From Smittium culicis (lineage: Eukaryota; Kickxellomycota; Harpellomycetes; Harpellales; Legeriomycetaceae): a stretch of 19,307 nucleotides of DNA. Every line of letters starts with the position of its first letter. The first letter of the stretch is position 1. The stretch lies in contig LSSN01002369.1 in NCBI GenBank assembly GCA_001970855.1, positions 1 to 19,307 of the forward strand, read 5' to 3'. Positions 9,000-19,307 of the stretch are shown here, piece by piece. The notes under the pieces are model-generated. The model was not told where the DNA came from, made no database searches, and saw nothing but the letters and a program-made list of their open reading frames with translations. Position numbers and translations under genes: made by a program.

Positions 9000-10950
9000 G
9001 AACGAAGATTCTTTTTTTTTTTAACGATTTAGGCTTACACGTAATTGCGAACTTTTTTGAATTTTTTTTTTTTCCAGCTGGGAAAATATAAAAATAAAAG
9101 CGATTTACCGTTGTTTTTTCTTTTTTCGTGTATATAAAGGAATTGGGATTTGCAATACGTTACTTTTTCTTCTATTAATAAAATACTTGGACCCCTGTCA
9201 CTAAAATTCAAGGGGTAGCAATTAACACGCTAAATAAAAAAGTTATAGTCAATAAAGTTCATGAAACAAGATTAACCAAATCTGCAAAAAAAAAAAAAAT
9301 TATGATTTAGTAATTTTCTTAACTTTCTATCAGTCATACTATTACTAAATTACACGATTAGTAATAGATAATAAATTTATTATTGCGCTGAACTAGACAA
9401 AGTTTTGGATTGGTATATCTGTTTCTCCGCAATTAAATCACAAATAATTAATTTTAATTGATGATACAGCATACTATCCTATATTCGGCTATAAAATTGA
9501 TGCGCACTTGTGAACCAACGCACCATTTTCTTAACGCGCAATCTTTGAAGCGGCGGGTGGCAGGGTTTGGGTTTTGAAATCACTAAAAAAAAAAAAAAGC
9601 CTGGCAATATTTCAGCCATAATCAAATCAAATACACGCGCGAATTAGTAAACTATGATCAGGGATAAACCCGCTACAAGGAAAATAGCACACTTTAGATG
9701 TTCTTTTTTTTTTCACGGAATATTTATTAATATCATATCACTTTTAGATGCAGACTATTAATACGCTTTCTCAATTCCTGTTATTTTCATTGCCGCTTTT
9801 AAAAAGTCTCGCTTATTAGTTCTCAATCCTGTGCCAATCGATTACTTTCAATTACTCTTTTTTTTTTTTCGCGATCTTTTTATCTCTCCCTCTTCCCTTT
9901 CCCATATAAAAAAAATTAGATACTCTGCGTACTTTAAAATTCTGTGTTTATGAATCCCGATTTTTCCTTCCCAACTTCATCACTGGCTTTAATCTCTGTG
10001 TTCATTTTTTTTTTTTTTTGCTCTTCCCATCACCATAAAATAAATAGATACAAAATTGATATACTGCTGCTTTAAATCAAACTTGGTAAATAAATTTAGA
10101 TTGTGCTTTTTATAATTAAACATGTACCATCTCTGTCATTGGCCTCTAAACCCCTCCCCCCTGCCATCACAAATAGAAGGCACACTCATTCCTTTCGCTC
10201 GTAAGATTCACTCCTTTTTTTATCATGGATTAATCAACCCAAAATAAGGCTGATAGATAAAAAAATTTTATTTTTAAAATTAAATATTCAAGCTCTATAT
10301 CAACAATATTCTTTTTATGTAATTAAACTATAAAAGTTTCTAGTTTTTAAACTTCAGAAGAAGTCTATATGCTAGTTTTAGCTAAGATTTTTTTTTATCA
10401 TGTTTGAATTATTCAATTTATCTTAAACTGGCGTTCTCCACCTCACCCATCCATAAACTTGCTATTGATGCGCTGATCCAAGTCTTCCTTCTCCTTTTAC
10501 TAAACCATTAAATATATTTATAATTATATGTACATAAATGTCACGATTTAATCAGCATTTGTTAATACTCTATAATGTACATATTAAGCTCGCATATCAT
10601 CCTGCTTCTTTTTCTTTATTAATCACGCTGGCTATACAAGCCATTTTACAAATAGTTACGCCTTTTTTCAAATGAAAAGAAACTCTGAAATTCAGCGCTC
10701 TTTTTTAGCATCGCGTGACAGAAATCTTTAAAACCTATTCCATACACGTTTGGTTTTCTCATCATTGTTAAAAAAAAAAAAAGAGTCGCGCTTACATCCA
10801 TCTCTCCACCCCCCCTCACTATTGTTTTTTTTAGGTAAATTTCGGATTTATTGCAGGATTATACATGGGAAAACTAGTCACTATAAAAAAAAATCATTGC
10901 ACTTATTCACTCAAAATATTACGACTTGCGCTCTTAATTAAAAAGTATAC
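9000..10950 (+). other. Gene-free region with plus-strand pyrimidine tracts
   Basis: Long T runs and C/T-rich tracts on the plus strand (for example 9885-9900, 10148-10163 and 10795-10820) look like yeast promoter or leader sequence pointing rightward. No credible open frame follows. The frame at 10750-10941 starts at TTG and consists mostly of poly-Lys, Ser and Leu tracts. A G-rich patch at about 9550-9575 and a six-base inverted repeat (ACCCCT 9191-9196, AGGGGT 9211-9216) are present. A noncoding transcript is possible but not shown. Confidence 0.4.
9131..9138 (+). promoter_or_regulatory. TATA-box-like sequence TATATAAA
   Basis: A consensus TATA sequence lies downstream of T-rich tracts on the plus strand. 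Only a four-codon ATG frame (9261) follows within 150 bases, so any transcript would be noncoding or short-peptide. In this AT-rich context the match may be chance. Confidence 0.25.
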
Positions 10951-12102
10951 ATTATACACTCCCGAAAAAAAAAAAAAATTAAATTCGACGTAATTTCAAA
11001 TCAGATGACTATTTTCTAGAACAAATATAAATATATTGCGTGTAAAATTAGCTGTACTCTTTTTTTTTAATATATACAAGTTTATTTTTTCTTTTGGCAT
11101 GCAAATTGGTTTACAATAAAATAAATAAACCAATAATTAGAAATACTAGTCTGCATTTCCTCAATTATAAAAAAAACTCCAGAGTTTATACCCTCAAATC
11201 CCAAACACTCACCTCTAAAAAAATATTCATTTTAAGACTGTAAATACTATCAATCATAGTCGCTCACAGTCGGTAATATATATACGTGTGTCACATATCA
11301 TACATCATTCAATCTTGCTTATTTATCATACCATTAAACCTATACCTTATTTCATACGTGCAGAAATAAATATCAATTGAAAATCGAATAAAGCTAATTC
11401 CCTTTATATTTCATAAGACTACTAGAATTATAGAAGCCTATACCTTAATTTTCTCTTAATACAATAAGAAAATCATTAATTATCTGCATCTCTATGATTA
11501 AATAAAATTTAAAGTCGATTCTCTAAAATATACCTATATTTAGCTCCATTATCCTTTTTTTTAGAGTTTATATTAATTGAACTCTATATGTATTAACTAA
11601 TAAATACATTAAATGTTGGTTAAAATTAAATTCGCGTAATTAACTCTATAAAAGCTAAAAATATATAATATAACCGTGAGTAAAGTATAATTAAATTAAA
11701 TTTCGCTTTGATATTTTTTTATACTACTAGTAATAAAATATCAGCTCCGTTTTAGCTTTTGATGTGATGGTGCTTACACTCATTTTAATGTCTATAAATT
11801 TACGAAAAGTTAAATAAATATTTGCCCTACTTATGTCTTGTCTTTGATATCTCTACTATATTATAATTTAGTTTAAGTTTACTGAAAATTTTTTGCCTTC
11901 ATAAATACATATTATCGAATTTTTTTATTTACATCCTGCGTTATGTAAACTGTACATTGTTGGATATTCTTAGCCAAGCTGAGTATATATGCTATATAAC
12001 TCGTCCATTGTATTTTCTATTTTTAATAAATTTTAAACTTACCGATAAATCATAATATATTAATTCGATTTATTAATGCTAACTTATAGAGATAATTCCT
12101 AA
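10951..12102. other. Gene-free, very AT-rich region
   Basis: Both strands are closed by frequent stops. I see no tRNA, no repeat family and no frame with family resemblance. It contains scattered A/T runs and short TATATA-like stretches only. Confidence 0.6.
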
Positions 12103-12549
12103 AATGTTCTCCAGAATCAACAACAAAAATACACCCTAAACCTTTATTTGTTTATTGTAATATCCATCTGTTTTGGGGGTGGGCGCTTACTCATAGATGA
12201 CGTTGCCTCATTTATATTTTTCCCAATTCCAAAAATAAAAATAAAAAAATTTTCATCAAATACACCATCAAAAACATACAATAAAAAAATATGGGTGGGG
12301 GCATCAAATAATGCTGGAAAAAAAGTATATTTTGTGATGATATGCAATTATCCCAGCCTTCTTCGCAATATCTCGAATTTTATAATAGCAGCAAAAAGAA
12401 TTTTGAAATTTTTTTTGTCTTATATCAAGGCATATAATGAATTCGCCTCGCCAATATATATACTGGTTGAATATCTTGGCCTAAATAAGCATGTATTATC
12501 GGTAAAATTGTATTCTAGATCAAATAAAATCTCATTATTGAACTGCTAA
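12103..12549 (+). CDS. Open frame of unknown nature, possible gene fragment or exon
   Basis: The frame is open for 148 codons between the TAA at 12100-12102 and the stop at 12547-12549. This is the longest in the 13.5-kb gene-poor stretch. There is no ATG until 12337, which would leave 70 residues; otherwise it begins at a TTG (12148). The translation is rich in Ile, Lys, Phe and Ser with no motif I recognise. An antisense frame overlaps part of it (12347-12144). It could be a relic, an exon with an upstream splice site, or chance. I do not assign a function. Confidence 0.15.
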   Translation, partial: NVLQNQQQKYTLNLYLFIVISICFGGGRLLIDDVASFIFFPIPKIKIKKFSSNTPSKTYNKKIWVGASNNAGKKVYFVMICNYPSLLRNISNFIIAAKRILKFFLSYIKAYNEFASPIYILVEYLGLNKHVLSVKLYSRSNKISLLNC

Positions 12550-14179
12550 ACCTCTCCACGAAACTCGGATAGTATTAATTACGATCCCCTTTGACGCCAC
12601 CCTTCCTCCTTCGAGATAACCGTCACAAAATGATGCTATAATTTTAGTAATTTATCAGCAATGACAAATCATTTGTGCAACTTGTTGAAAAACTATAAAT
12701 TCTGAAAGAATAGATACTTTTTTTTATCTCTATCTTTCTATAATAATATCGATGAATTCCACAGTTGTTTTTTTATTTAAAAACACGAAATGCTTAATTC
12801 CAAATGCTTAGGCTTTATTTTGATACATGAAATAACATTTTCGTAAAAGAAAATAAATCCCATTAACTTGGTGCAATTAGATCATAATTATAATCTAAAA
12901 CAGCTTTGCTCTTATTATTAATTTATGTACAAATTGCGGCACATTATTCGTATTTTCTTATTACCCTGGTTATACCATTAAAGATTTCGCTTTTATATAA
13001 TTGTGCAAGATCTTTTTTTTTGTCATCGCAGATAGCTTTTTCTTACCTTACCTTGAAACTTACGTCTTACTCTTATTAAAATAAATATTTTACGTCGTTC
13101 CATATTTAGAAACCATTACCTAATGTTTTAAACATCCTTGCATAAACTGATTAAAAATTATGACTCATATAGTTACTAGTAGTAAAACTCGGCTCAAGGC
13201 ATCTATCTATCACAAATAAAACCTTCTTCATCATAAAAACCGTATAAATTGTAATTTTTAAGCCTATTAAAGTTCAAAGTTCACTACAGCTAGACAACTA
13301 CTCCGTTATTGTAAATTTATATACAGTTTTCTAAAAAAAAGATAAAAAACATTACAAAAAAAAGTTATTAGTATTATATAAATTTGATTTTAAGGATCCA
13401 AATATAGGTAATGATTTTATTAACTTAATATCTCCAAATAGAATTTTTAACTTTTACCTAGAAAATGATGTTTAAAATTAGGAAACAAGCAAAACCTGTA
13501 TACTCGCCCAACCTTTTAAATAATCGCGTATATATGTTCCATTATTTATTTATATTATTTGAAAGCTTTATTTATCATTATTAAGTCGAATTTTTTGTAT
13601 TTCTTTGAGATTTTACTATGAACCAGGGATTATTATATATCTATTAATAAATTTTTTATCAATTTATTTGAATTTTTATGTCATTTTCTAATAACATAAA
13701 ACTAGATTTTTTAACATCTCTGGTTTGAATAAATTAGCTAAAAATTTTAGTTTTTTTTGCAGATTTACTCCTTTTTTTCCGAAAATGAAAAAAGTAAAAA
13801 TAAAATCTTCATATCTTAATTCTCAGAGTCATAATTTCGTCATACCATAGAATTTTTTTTAAAGGAAAGTATAGCTCTCATAAATGTTTAAATGAATTAA
13901 AAACAAATTTTAATTATATATACACCAAAATCCAAATATATACAAATCGCATTATTTCTTTTGTTTTATTTTTTCTATCCAAGTTTATATAAGTTACAAT
14001 AGCTTTAAAAATATCTATTCATCACCTTCGCGATGATAATTAATGCCTATTTAAACTATAAATGGACGAGAATTAACTATATCAAACGAGTACATAATCC
14101 TAAACTACGAGATAGGTAACACAATATATCTAGTCGAATATACTTCAAGAAAGATTAAATAACCCCTTTTAAGTAGAAA
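12550..14179. other. Gene-free, very AT-rich region
   Basis: No open frame above the background of short stop-to-stop runs was found on either strand. No RNA gene signature or repeat family was recognised. T-rich and A-rich tracts alternate without an evident unit. Confidence 0.6.
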
Positions 14180-15120
14180 TACAAGCCAAAGTTCCCGTTG
14201 TGCGATTATATAGAGAAATCTCGAGTGACGACCATGAATCCAATTGGAGCAGACGATACTTTAAAAATTCGTTTGACTAATATTCAAGATCCTAAAAGTA
14301 GCGATGGATTTGACACCTATAAAAATAAACATTATTAAATTACTTCATGTATTTATAAAAATAATTAGTCATATTATGTTATCTCCTACTCAACTGAAAG
14401 TTTTTAAAAAATTCTTATACCCAGTTTTATGTGATATTATGCCGAATATCGCCACACCGAAATACGAAAAGAGCTTTTAAAAACTTCTGGAAACTGTATA
14501 AAAACAGTTCAATTTATTCAGCAGAATTATAATATTTGCGATTTCGGCGCAGAACAAATAAAAAATGCTAAATTTGTCTTTAGAAATGAATATTAACAAC
14601 TGTGAAATTCATTCTTTTATTAAAGCTGAAAATACGGTCCTCTGCGCCAATTATACTAACCCGCCGCTTCAATCGATCTTGATCAAATCTTATGAACATG
14701 CTATAAAAATTAATCGAAAATAGATTGAAAGGCTAATTACCAAAAAATAAAACTAGTTTTATCCGTAAAAAAAATATGAATATAGACGAAATAACAAGAT
14801 TGTATATGAAAATTTATATTAAACAAAAAATAGGAAATAATATAATTTTACTCGATCTAAATTTCAAATTATTGAGCCAAAGTTACATTTTCTGATACTA
14901 CCAGCAATTTTTTGACGAAAGAAAAAACTTTAGTAGCCATAGCGCCAAAAAATATTATCAGCTTTGATTAATTTAAAGAAATAAAAAAAGCTGAATAACT
15001 ATAAGAGGTTTCATTGAAACTGGTACTATAAGCATCGACTTACTGAGCTAGATACAGCTAAGATTTGTAGAAAACTCTATAAGAAAATTATTAATATAAA
15101 CAATAATAAAAGGTAATTAA
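14180..15120 (+). pseudogene. Patch of short coding-like frames, possibly a decayed retroelement
   Basis: Three ATG-started frames follow each other on the plus strand: 14234-14338 (34 codons), 14376-14480 (34 codons) and 14565-14723 (52 codons). A fourth run lies at 15018-15113. Their residue mix includes Pro, Cys, Gly and Trp, and the patch is less AT-rich than its surroundings. The second frame begins MLSPTQLKVFKKFLYPVL, which recalls the segment after the catalytic region of non-LTR retrotransposon reverse transcriptases (a Leu-rich helix, then F-L-Y-P). The first contains GADDTLKI, reminiscent of, but not matching, a YADD motif. Frames are separated by stops and shifts. Known: such elements leave broken copies. 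Inferred: this is one. It may equally be another dead gene or coincidence. Confidence 0.25.
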
Positions 15121-17593
15121 ATAAGAAGGTCCAATCAATGATAAACATAGCATTACGCCAAAAATATTGTAATTAATATTAATGTATAGAGCTGATAAAT
15201 CTTCGCTTATATAAAATATATTATAAATAGCTTTTTAAATTATTTATAACAATGTTATTAAAGGTAAAAGAGATAAAATACATATAGTGAATAAAATCTG
15301 ATATATTTTGTATTCAAAAATTCTAACTAAATAATAAATACAAAACAAGTTTATTCAAATTTTTCCTTGGAATTTCAGTAAATGTGTTAATATAATGCAG
15401 TTATATAGATGAAAATATAAAAAATATAGAACATGATAATTATAGATTATTTGATCCTACAATCAAATACAAAATAATTTTACGTAGTTATACATTCAAA
15501 TAAAAAAATTAATATTATGATATCGACATCATAAAAGGTTTTCTACCAGATTTAAAACTTACAAACAAAATAAAAATGAATTTAAACTAACTAAAAATGT
15601 GATCACAACTTTATTCTTGATTTTTAAAACTGCTTTTAATTTAAAAATAAAAAAATTCTGCTTGAAATTACAAAAGTTTGTAATACTTAGCCGAACTATA
15701 TGTGCATAGTTTCAAATACTAAAATATATAAGCAAAAAAAAACTGCGAAATACTATGGTAATAATTTGAAAATGAATTTTTTTTCAGAGTATTTGTATTT
15801 AAACAAGATGGTGGAAATTAATTAAAGCTGGTGTAAAATTTTTATTTTCTTAATTTAAATTTATACATTCTTGATTTCAAAAATTAATTTTCTGATTTCC
15901 TAATAAATATTTGGAAAAGTTAATCATGTGATAATTGAAAATATTTGTTAAGCTTTAAAATAAAATTTTATAAAGCGTATAAGTGAATTGAAAAAGTTTA
16001 CATTAGGGATTATAAAAAATACAGTCAAAATACTCGAAAAAATAAATTGGAGAAACTATCAGGAATGTAAGATTCAAGAACTCAGTAATAAAATATTAAA
16101 ATGATAATTAATAAAAATAATGCATTCAGCTAAAATATTGCATAAATTTTTAACTTGAACACAGATGAAAATTGAATTGATAATTTATATATTAAAAAAC
16201 TTATATTGATCTATAAAATTAAAAAAGCTTAATCGAGAATGGATGAAATTTAATAGATTAAAAAAATTCAAAATATTTAATGGCTTGAAAAAGTTAAATA
16301 TCTAGAAAAAAATTATACGAATTAGTATATTATAATTAGTTTTACTACTAACATTATTAATGAATTACCAATGGTTAGCCAATTATTTTATAATATTATA
16401 TTTAAAATCTAAAAGTAAAAGTAAAAATAAAAATTAGGCGAAATTTCTAAAAAATTCCAATTAACACGTGATTAAGAATTTAATTTCAACTATCATCTAT
16501 ACTATTTAATATTTTATTTAAATACAAATTGACACATTTAAACTTGTATATTTATTTTACTAACATTGCTAGTATCAAATTTTTTAAAAAAAACTTAATA
16601 TTTATGACATATAATTAATTTTTATTTATATAATAAATTTAATTATCTTAGATTATCCTACTAGTTATAATATTATTGAATATAGCTCTTGTGATAATAA
16701 ATATTTTTTTATTTCTAGTTAAGAGTAAGCGATATTAGATAAAAATTAGAAAAAAAATAAAATTTTCGAAATAATTAACAAACGAAGCATAATAATATTA
16801 TTATTATAGATATATATGTTATTGATACGTATAATGAACCAATCAAAAAAGTAAATATACGAAATTATTTCAAAATTTCAAACATAAAATATAAAATATA
16901 AAAATACTGCTCAAAAATCCAAAATATCACAATTAGCCCAGATAGTTCTAATTTTAAACCAGCTTATTGAAAAATAGAAAAAAATTTGTAAAAAATTCGC
17001 AAATATAATCTAATTGAGTTATGGTATTAATTTTTATTACAAAAAAATGATTAAAACCCCTGCCAAGAGGAATAAAATCAAGATCTCAATTAAAAAACGC
17101 ATGAAATATTAATTGCCGGTAAATGAAATTTATATTTTAGTAACAATTCCGCAGAATATTGCGTTATGTTAAAATTTTAATCCTAGCTAAATTCATAAGA
17201 ATTATTAAATTAGTAAATTTCAAAATAAAAAAAATTTTTTTTATCAATTAAATCAACAACTGATGAGTATTTACAAAAATTTTAGATTTGTGCTATTGTT
17301 ATTTGATCTGTAAACTTTATTTAAATATTATACTACAGGATGTATCCAAAATCAAGGAAATTTAGTATAAAATTTTATAAACTCGAATAATTAAATATTT
17401 TTTTCAAAAGCTTGTAAATATAAGCTTAATAGATCATATTAAAATTTAAAAAAAATAATCTAAAATTAATAGCTAAAAATTAAATCAATTTACATCATTA
17501 TGAAAAAAAGAAATTATAAAATTATTCGTCTTTGATATTGATAAGATTTGTAGCTACAGATACCATAAAAGTAATAAAGAATATAAATTTTCT

Positions 17594-17611
17594 GAAAACG
17601 AAAACGAAAAC
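17594..17611. repeat. Three tandem GAAAAC units
   Basis: Three exact copies of a six-base unit occur in tandem, inside a short coding-like run. A two-copy AGGTTTC repeat occurs nearby (about 17,759). Both are minor. Confidence 0.85.
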
Positions 17612-18806
17612 TATTATATTTCCTAAAAATAATTTTGATGAGTTATGTAAAATATACTTGCTTTAAAATTTAAAAACACAAAATATTTCTGATGAAAAAG
17701 AAATACTAAACGGAACGATACTATTTTATTAATATAAAAATAAACATAGAATATTCCAGGTTTCAGGTTTCATAAAAATGGGTATTTAATACATAATTTT
17801 AATAAATTTCGGAGATTAACTCAGCTATAAGTAAATATTCCTGTGCAAGTAAATATAGCTTAATAACTGAAATAATAAAATTTAAAATAATTAAAAAATA
17901 AAGATCTAATAGAATTTTAGTGGCATACCAAAATAATTGAAATTCCAGTTAAATTCTGTAAATATAAAAATTAAAAATCTCTATTTGAATTCATCTGCTA
18001 TTTTTTTATTCTATATTACGATAAAGTGGTTATTTTTTCGATATGAGAGCTGGGTAATCGATCTGTAGGGGGATGTGATTAAAAATTATTTCAAAGTTGA
18101 TTATATTTAGAACAAAAAAATCTTGGAAGTTATTAAAGATGCATAAAAATACTTATTAAACAGTATTTATTCAAAAATAGTTAAAATAAATTCCGAGCTT
18201 TTATAAAACCTGTTAGCTGGGAATAAAATAACCATCAATATAATAACAAGTTGAAGTAAAAAATATATTTATAGATTATGTAATAAAAGTTAAAATACAA
18301 TCGGTTTAAATTATTTTAGCTACAACATGTATAACTTTAAAAAAATTTCTATTTTTTTATATTTTTTTTAAAGTTTTATTTTATAAACCTCTTAAATTTG
18401 TGATTTGTTCCTATTTAGCGAATGGTTTTGATTAATAAAATTCATTCAATTATGAATGTTAAATTATTCATTTAAAATATAATTTTTTTTAGATTTTGGT
18501 GATTACTATTTAAATTAACACTTTTTAATGCTGTTAAAATTTTCTTGATTTCAAATATGAAGCTTTTTAATGCTATAAATTTAAATTATATGAGTTATTT
18601 TGAACGAATATATCACTTTTTTTTAGCATTGTATTTTTATATTGACTATTAGAGATATTTAAGATCATTTTTTAAACTAAAAATCATTTCAATATTTTCA
18701 TATTAAATTTCTGTCTGTAATTTTTATTTTCTAAATAAAATTAGCGATGTTTTTTATGAGCTACTATTTTTATATGCTATATTTTATAATTTATCGCTCT
18801 TCACTA

Positions 18807-18834
18807 TGAAATTATTCCTTCATAAATAATTTCA
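18807..18834. repeat. Inverted repeat, 10-bp stem with 8-nt loop
   Basis: TGAAATTATT at 18807-18816 and AATAATTTCA at 18825-18834 are exact reverse complements around the loop CCTTCATA. It would form a hairpin in RNA or extruded DNA. No U-run directly follows and no gene adjoins it, so its role is unknown. Confidence 0.85.
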
Positions 18835-19307
18835 AAAATTATTTAATTAATACAATTATTTATTTGTTAGAACATGCTTGATCGATAATTTGATAGGTTT
18901 TTTATAATTGATTAAACTAATAACTTTTTTATTTAAAAAATTTTATTTAAATTTTTTTTTGTAGAGAATTATTCATAACATACGAGTTTATTTATTTATT
19001 AAATGTTATTATGATATTTATACTTATTTTAACAATATAAATTTAATGAAGATAAAATGTGAAATAAAGTTTATATATCAATTTTTCCTATTTTTATTTG
19101 ATAAAATTATGATTTTATTCAACTAAATAATTTTACATATAAAGTTTCTAAAATCAAAATGAATATTATTAAAATAAATTATTTCTAAAAGGCCTTATGA
19201 TTCAATTTTCAACCGAAAATTTTACTCGGAGAATATGTGAGAAGCGATGAGGTATGAAATATTACAATCGAGTTTATTATCTTTATTATTTAGAAATATT
19301 TAAATAT

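Larger units (their letters stand above)
15121..19307. other. Extremely AT-rich, gene-free region
   Basis: No gene can be supported. The plus strand is A-rich to about 18.2 kb and T-rich from about 18.3 kb to 19.1 kb. Short coding-like runs occur, for example around 15400-15590 and 17520-17630, but stops interrupt them and no family is recognisable. They could be further decay products of the material at 14.2-15.1 kb. A small GAAAAC tandem repeat and a hairpin are listed separately. Confidence 0.55.

Noticed and set aside
9262..9268. TGAAACA pheromone response element
   Set aside because: A single seven-base match 3.4 kb upstream of STE12; expected by chance and not in the proximal promoter.
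12210..12220. Exact match to the S. cerevisiae replication origin consensus (ATTTATATTTT)
   Set aside because: The motif is not expected to be conserved in distant yeasts and matches arise often in AT-rich DNA.

Overview
The window looks like nuclear DNA of an AT-rich ascomycete yeast, probably an early-diverging Saccharomycotina lineage. The evidence is one recognisable gene, a Ste12-type transcription factor that still carries a pair of C2H2 zinc fingers. Filamentous fungi have these fingers, while S. cerevisiae and C. albicans Ste12 lack them. The gene has two short introns with TACTAA/GCTAAA-like branch sites. The species cannot be named from the sequence.

Layout: bases 1-17 are a pure C run at the window edge. 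Bases 18 to about 1545 hold no convincing gene and include the 3' flank of the next gene. Bases 5827 down to 1546 (minus strand) hold a single STE12-like gene. It appears as two separate long open frames but reads as one three-exon gene: exon 1 at 5827-5092, a 63-nt exon 2 at 4967-4905, and exon 3 at 4784-1546. The joined frame encodes 1345 residues: an N-terminal STE DNA-binding domain, an Asn/Ser-rich linker with a basic patch, two central C2H2 fingers, and a low-complexity tail of about 690 residues. Bases 5828 to about 6660 are the probable promoter, pyrimidine-rich on the coding strand and with five AGGGG motifs.

From 5828 to the window end (about 13.5 kb) I find no convincing intact protein gene, tRNA or rRNA. 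This stretch contains homopolymer tracts, a TATA-type sequence and pyrimidine-rich block (9.0-10.9 kb), one unusually long open frame without an early ATG (12.1-12.55 kb), a patch of short coding-like frames that may be a decayed retroelement (14.2-15.1 kb), and a very AT-rich, A-biased region that switches to T-bias near 18.3 kb. It could be a regional centromere, a subtelomeric region or plain intergenic decay.

In function the window has one actor: a Ste12 family regulator expected to act downstream of a MAPK cascade in mating and filamentation. Its architecture and its small in-frame exon are the points of most interest.
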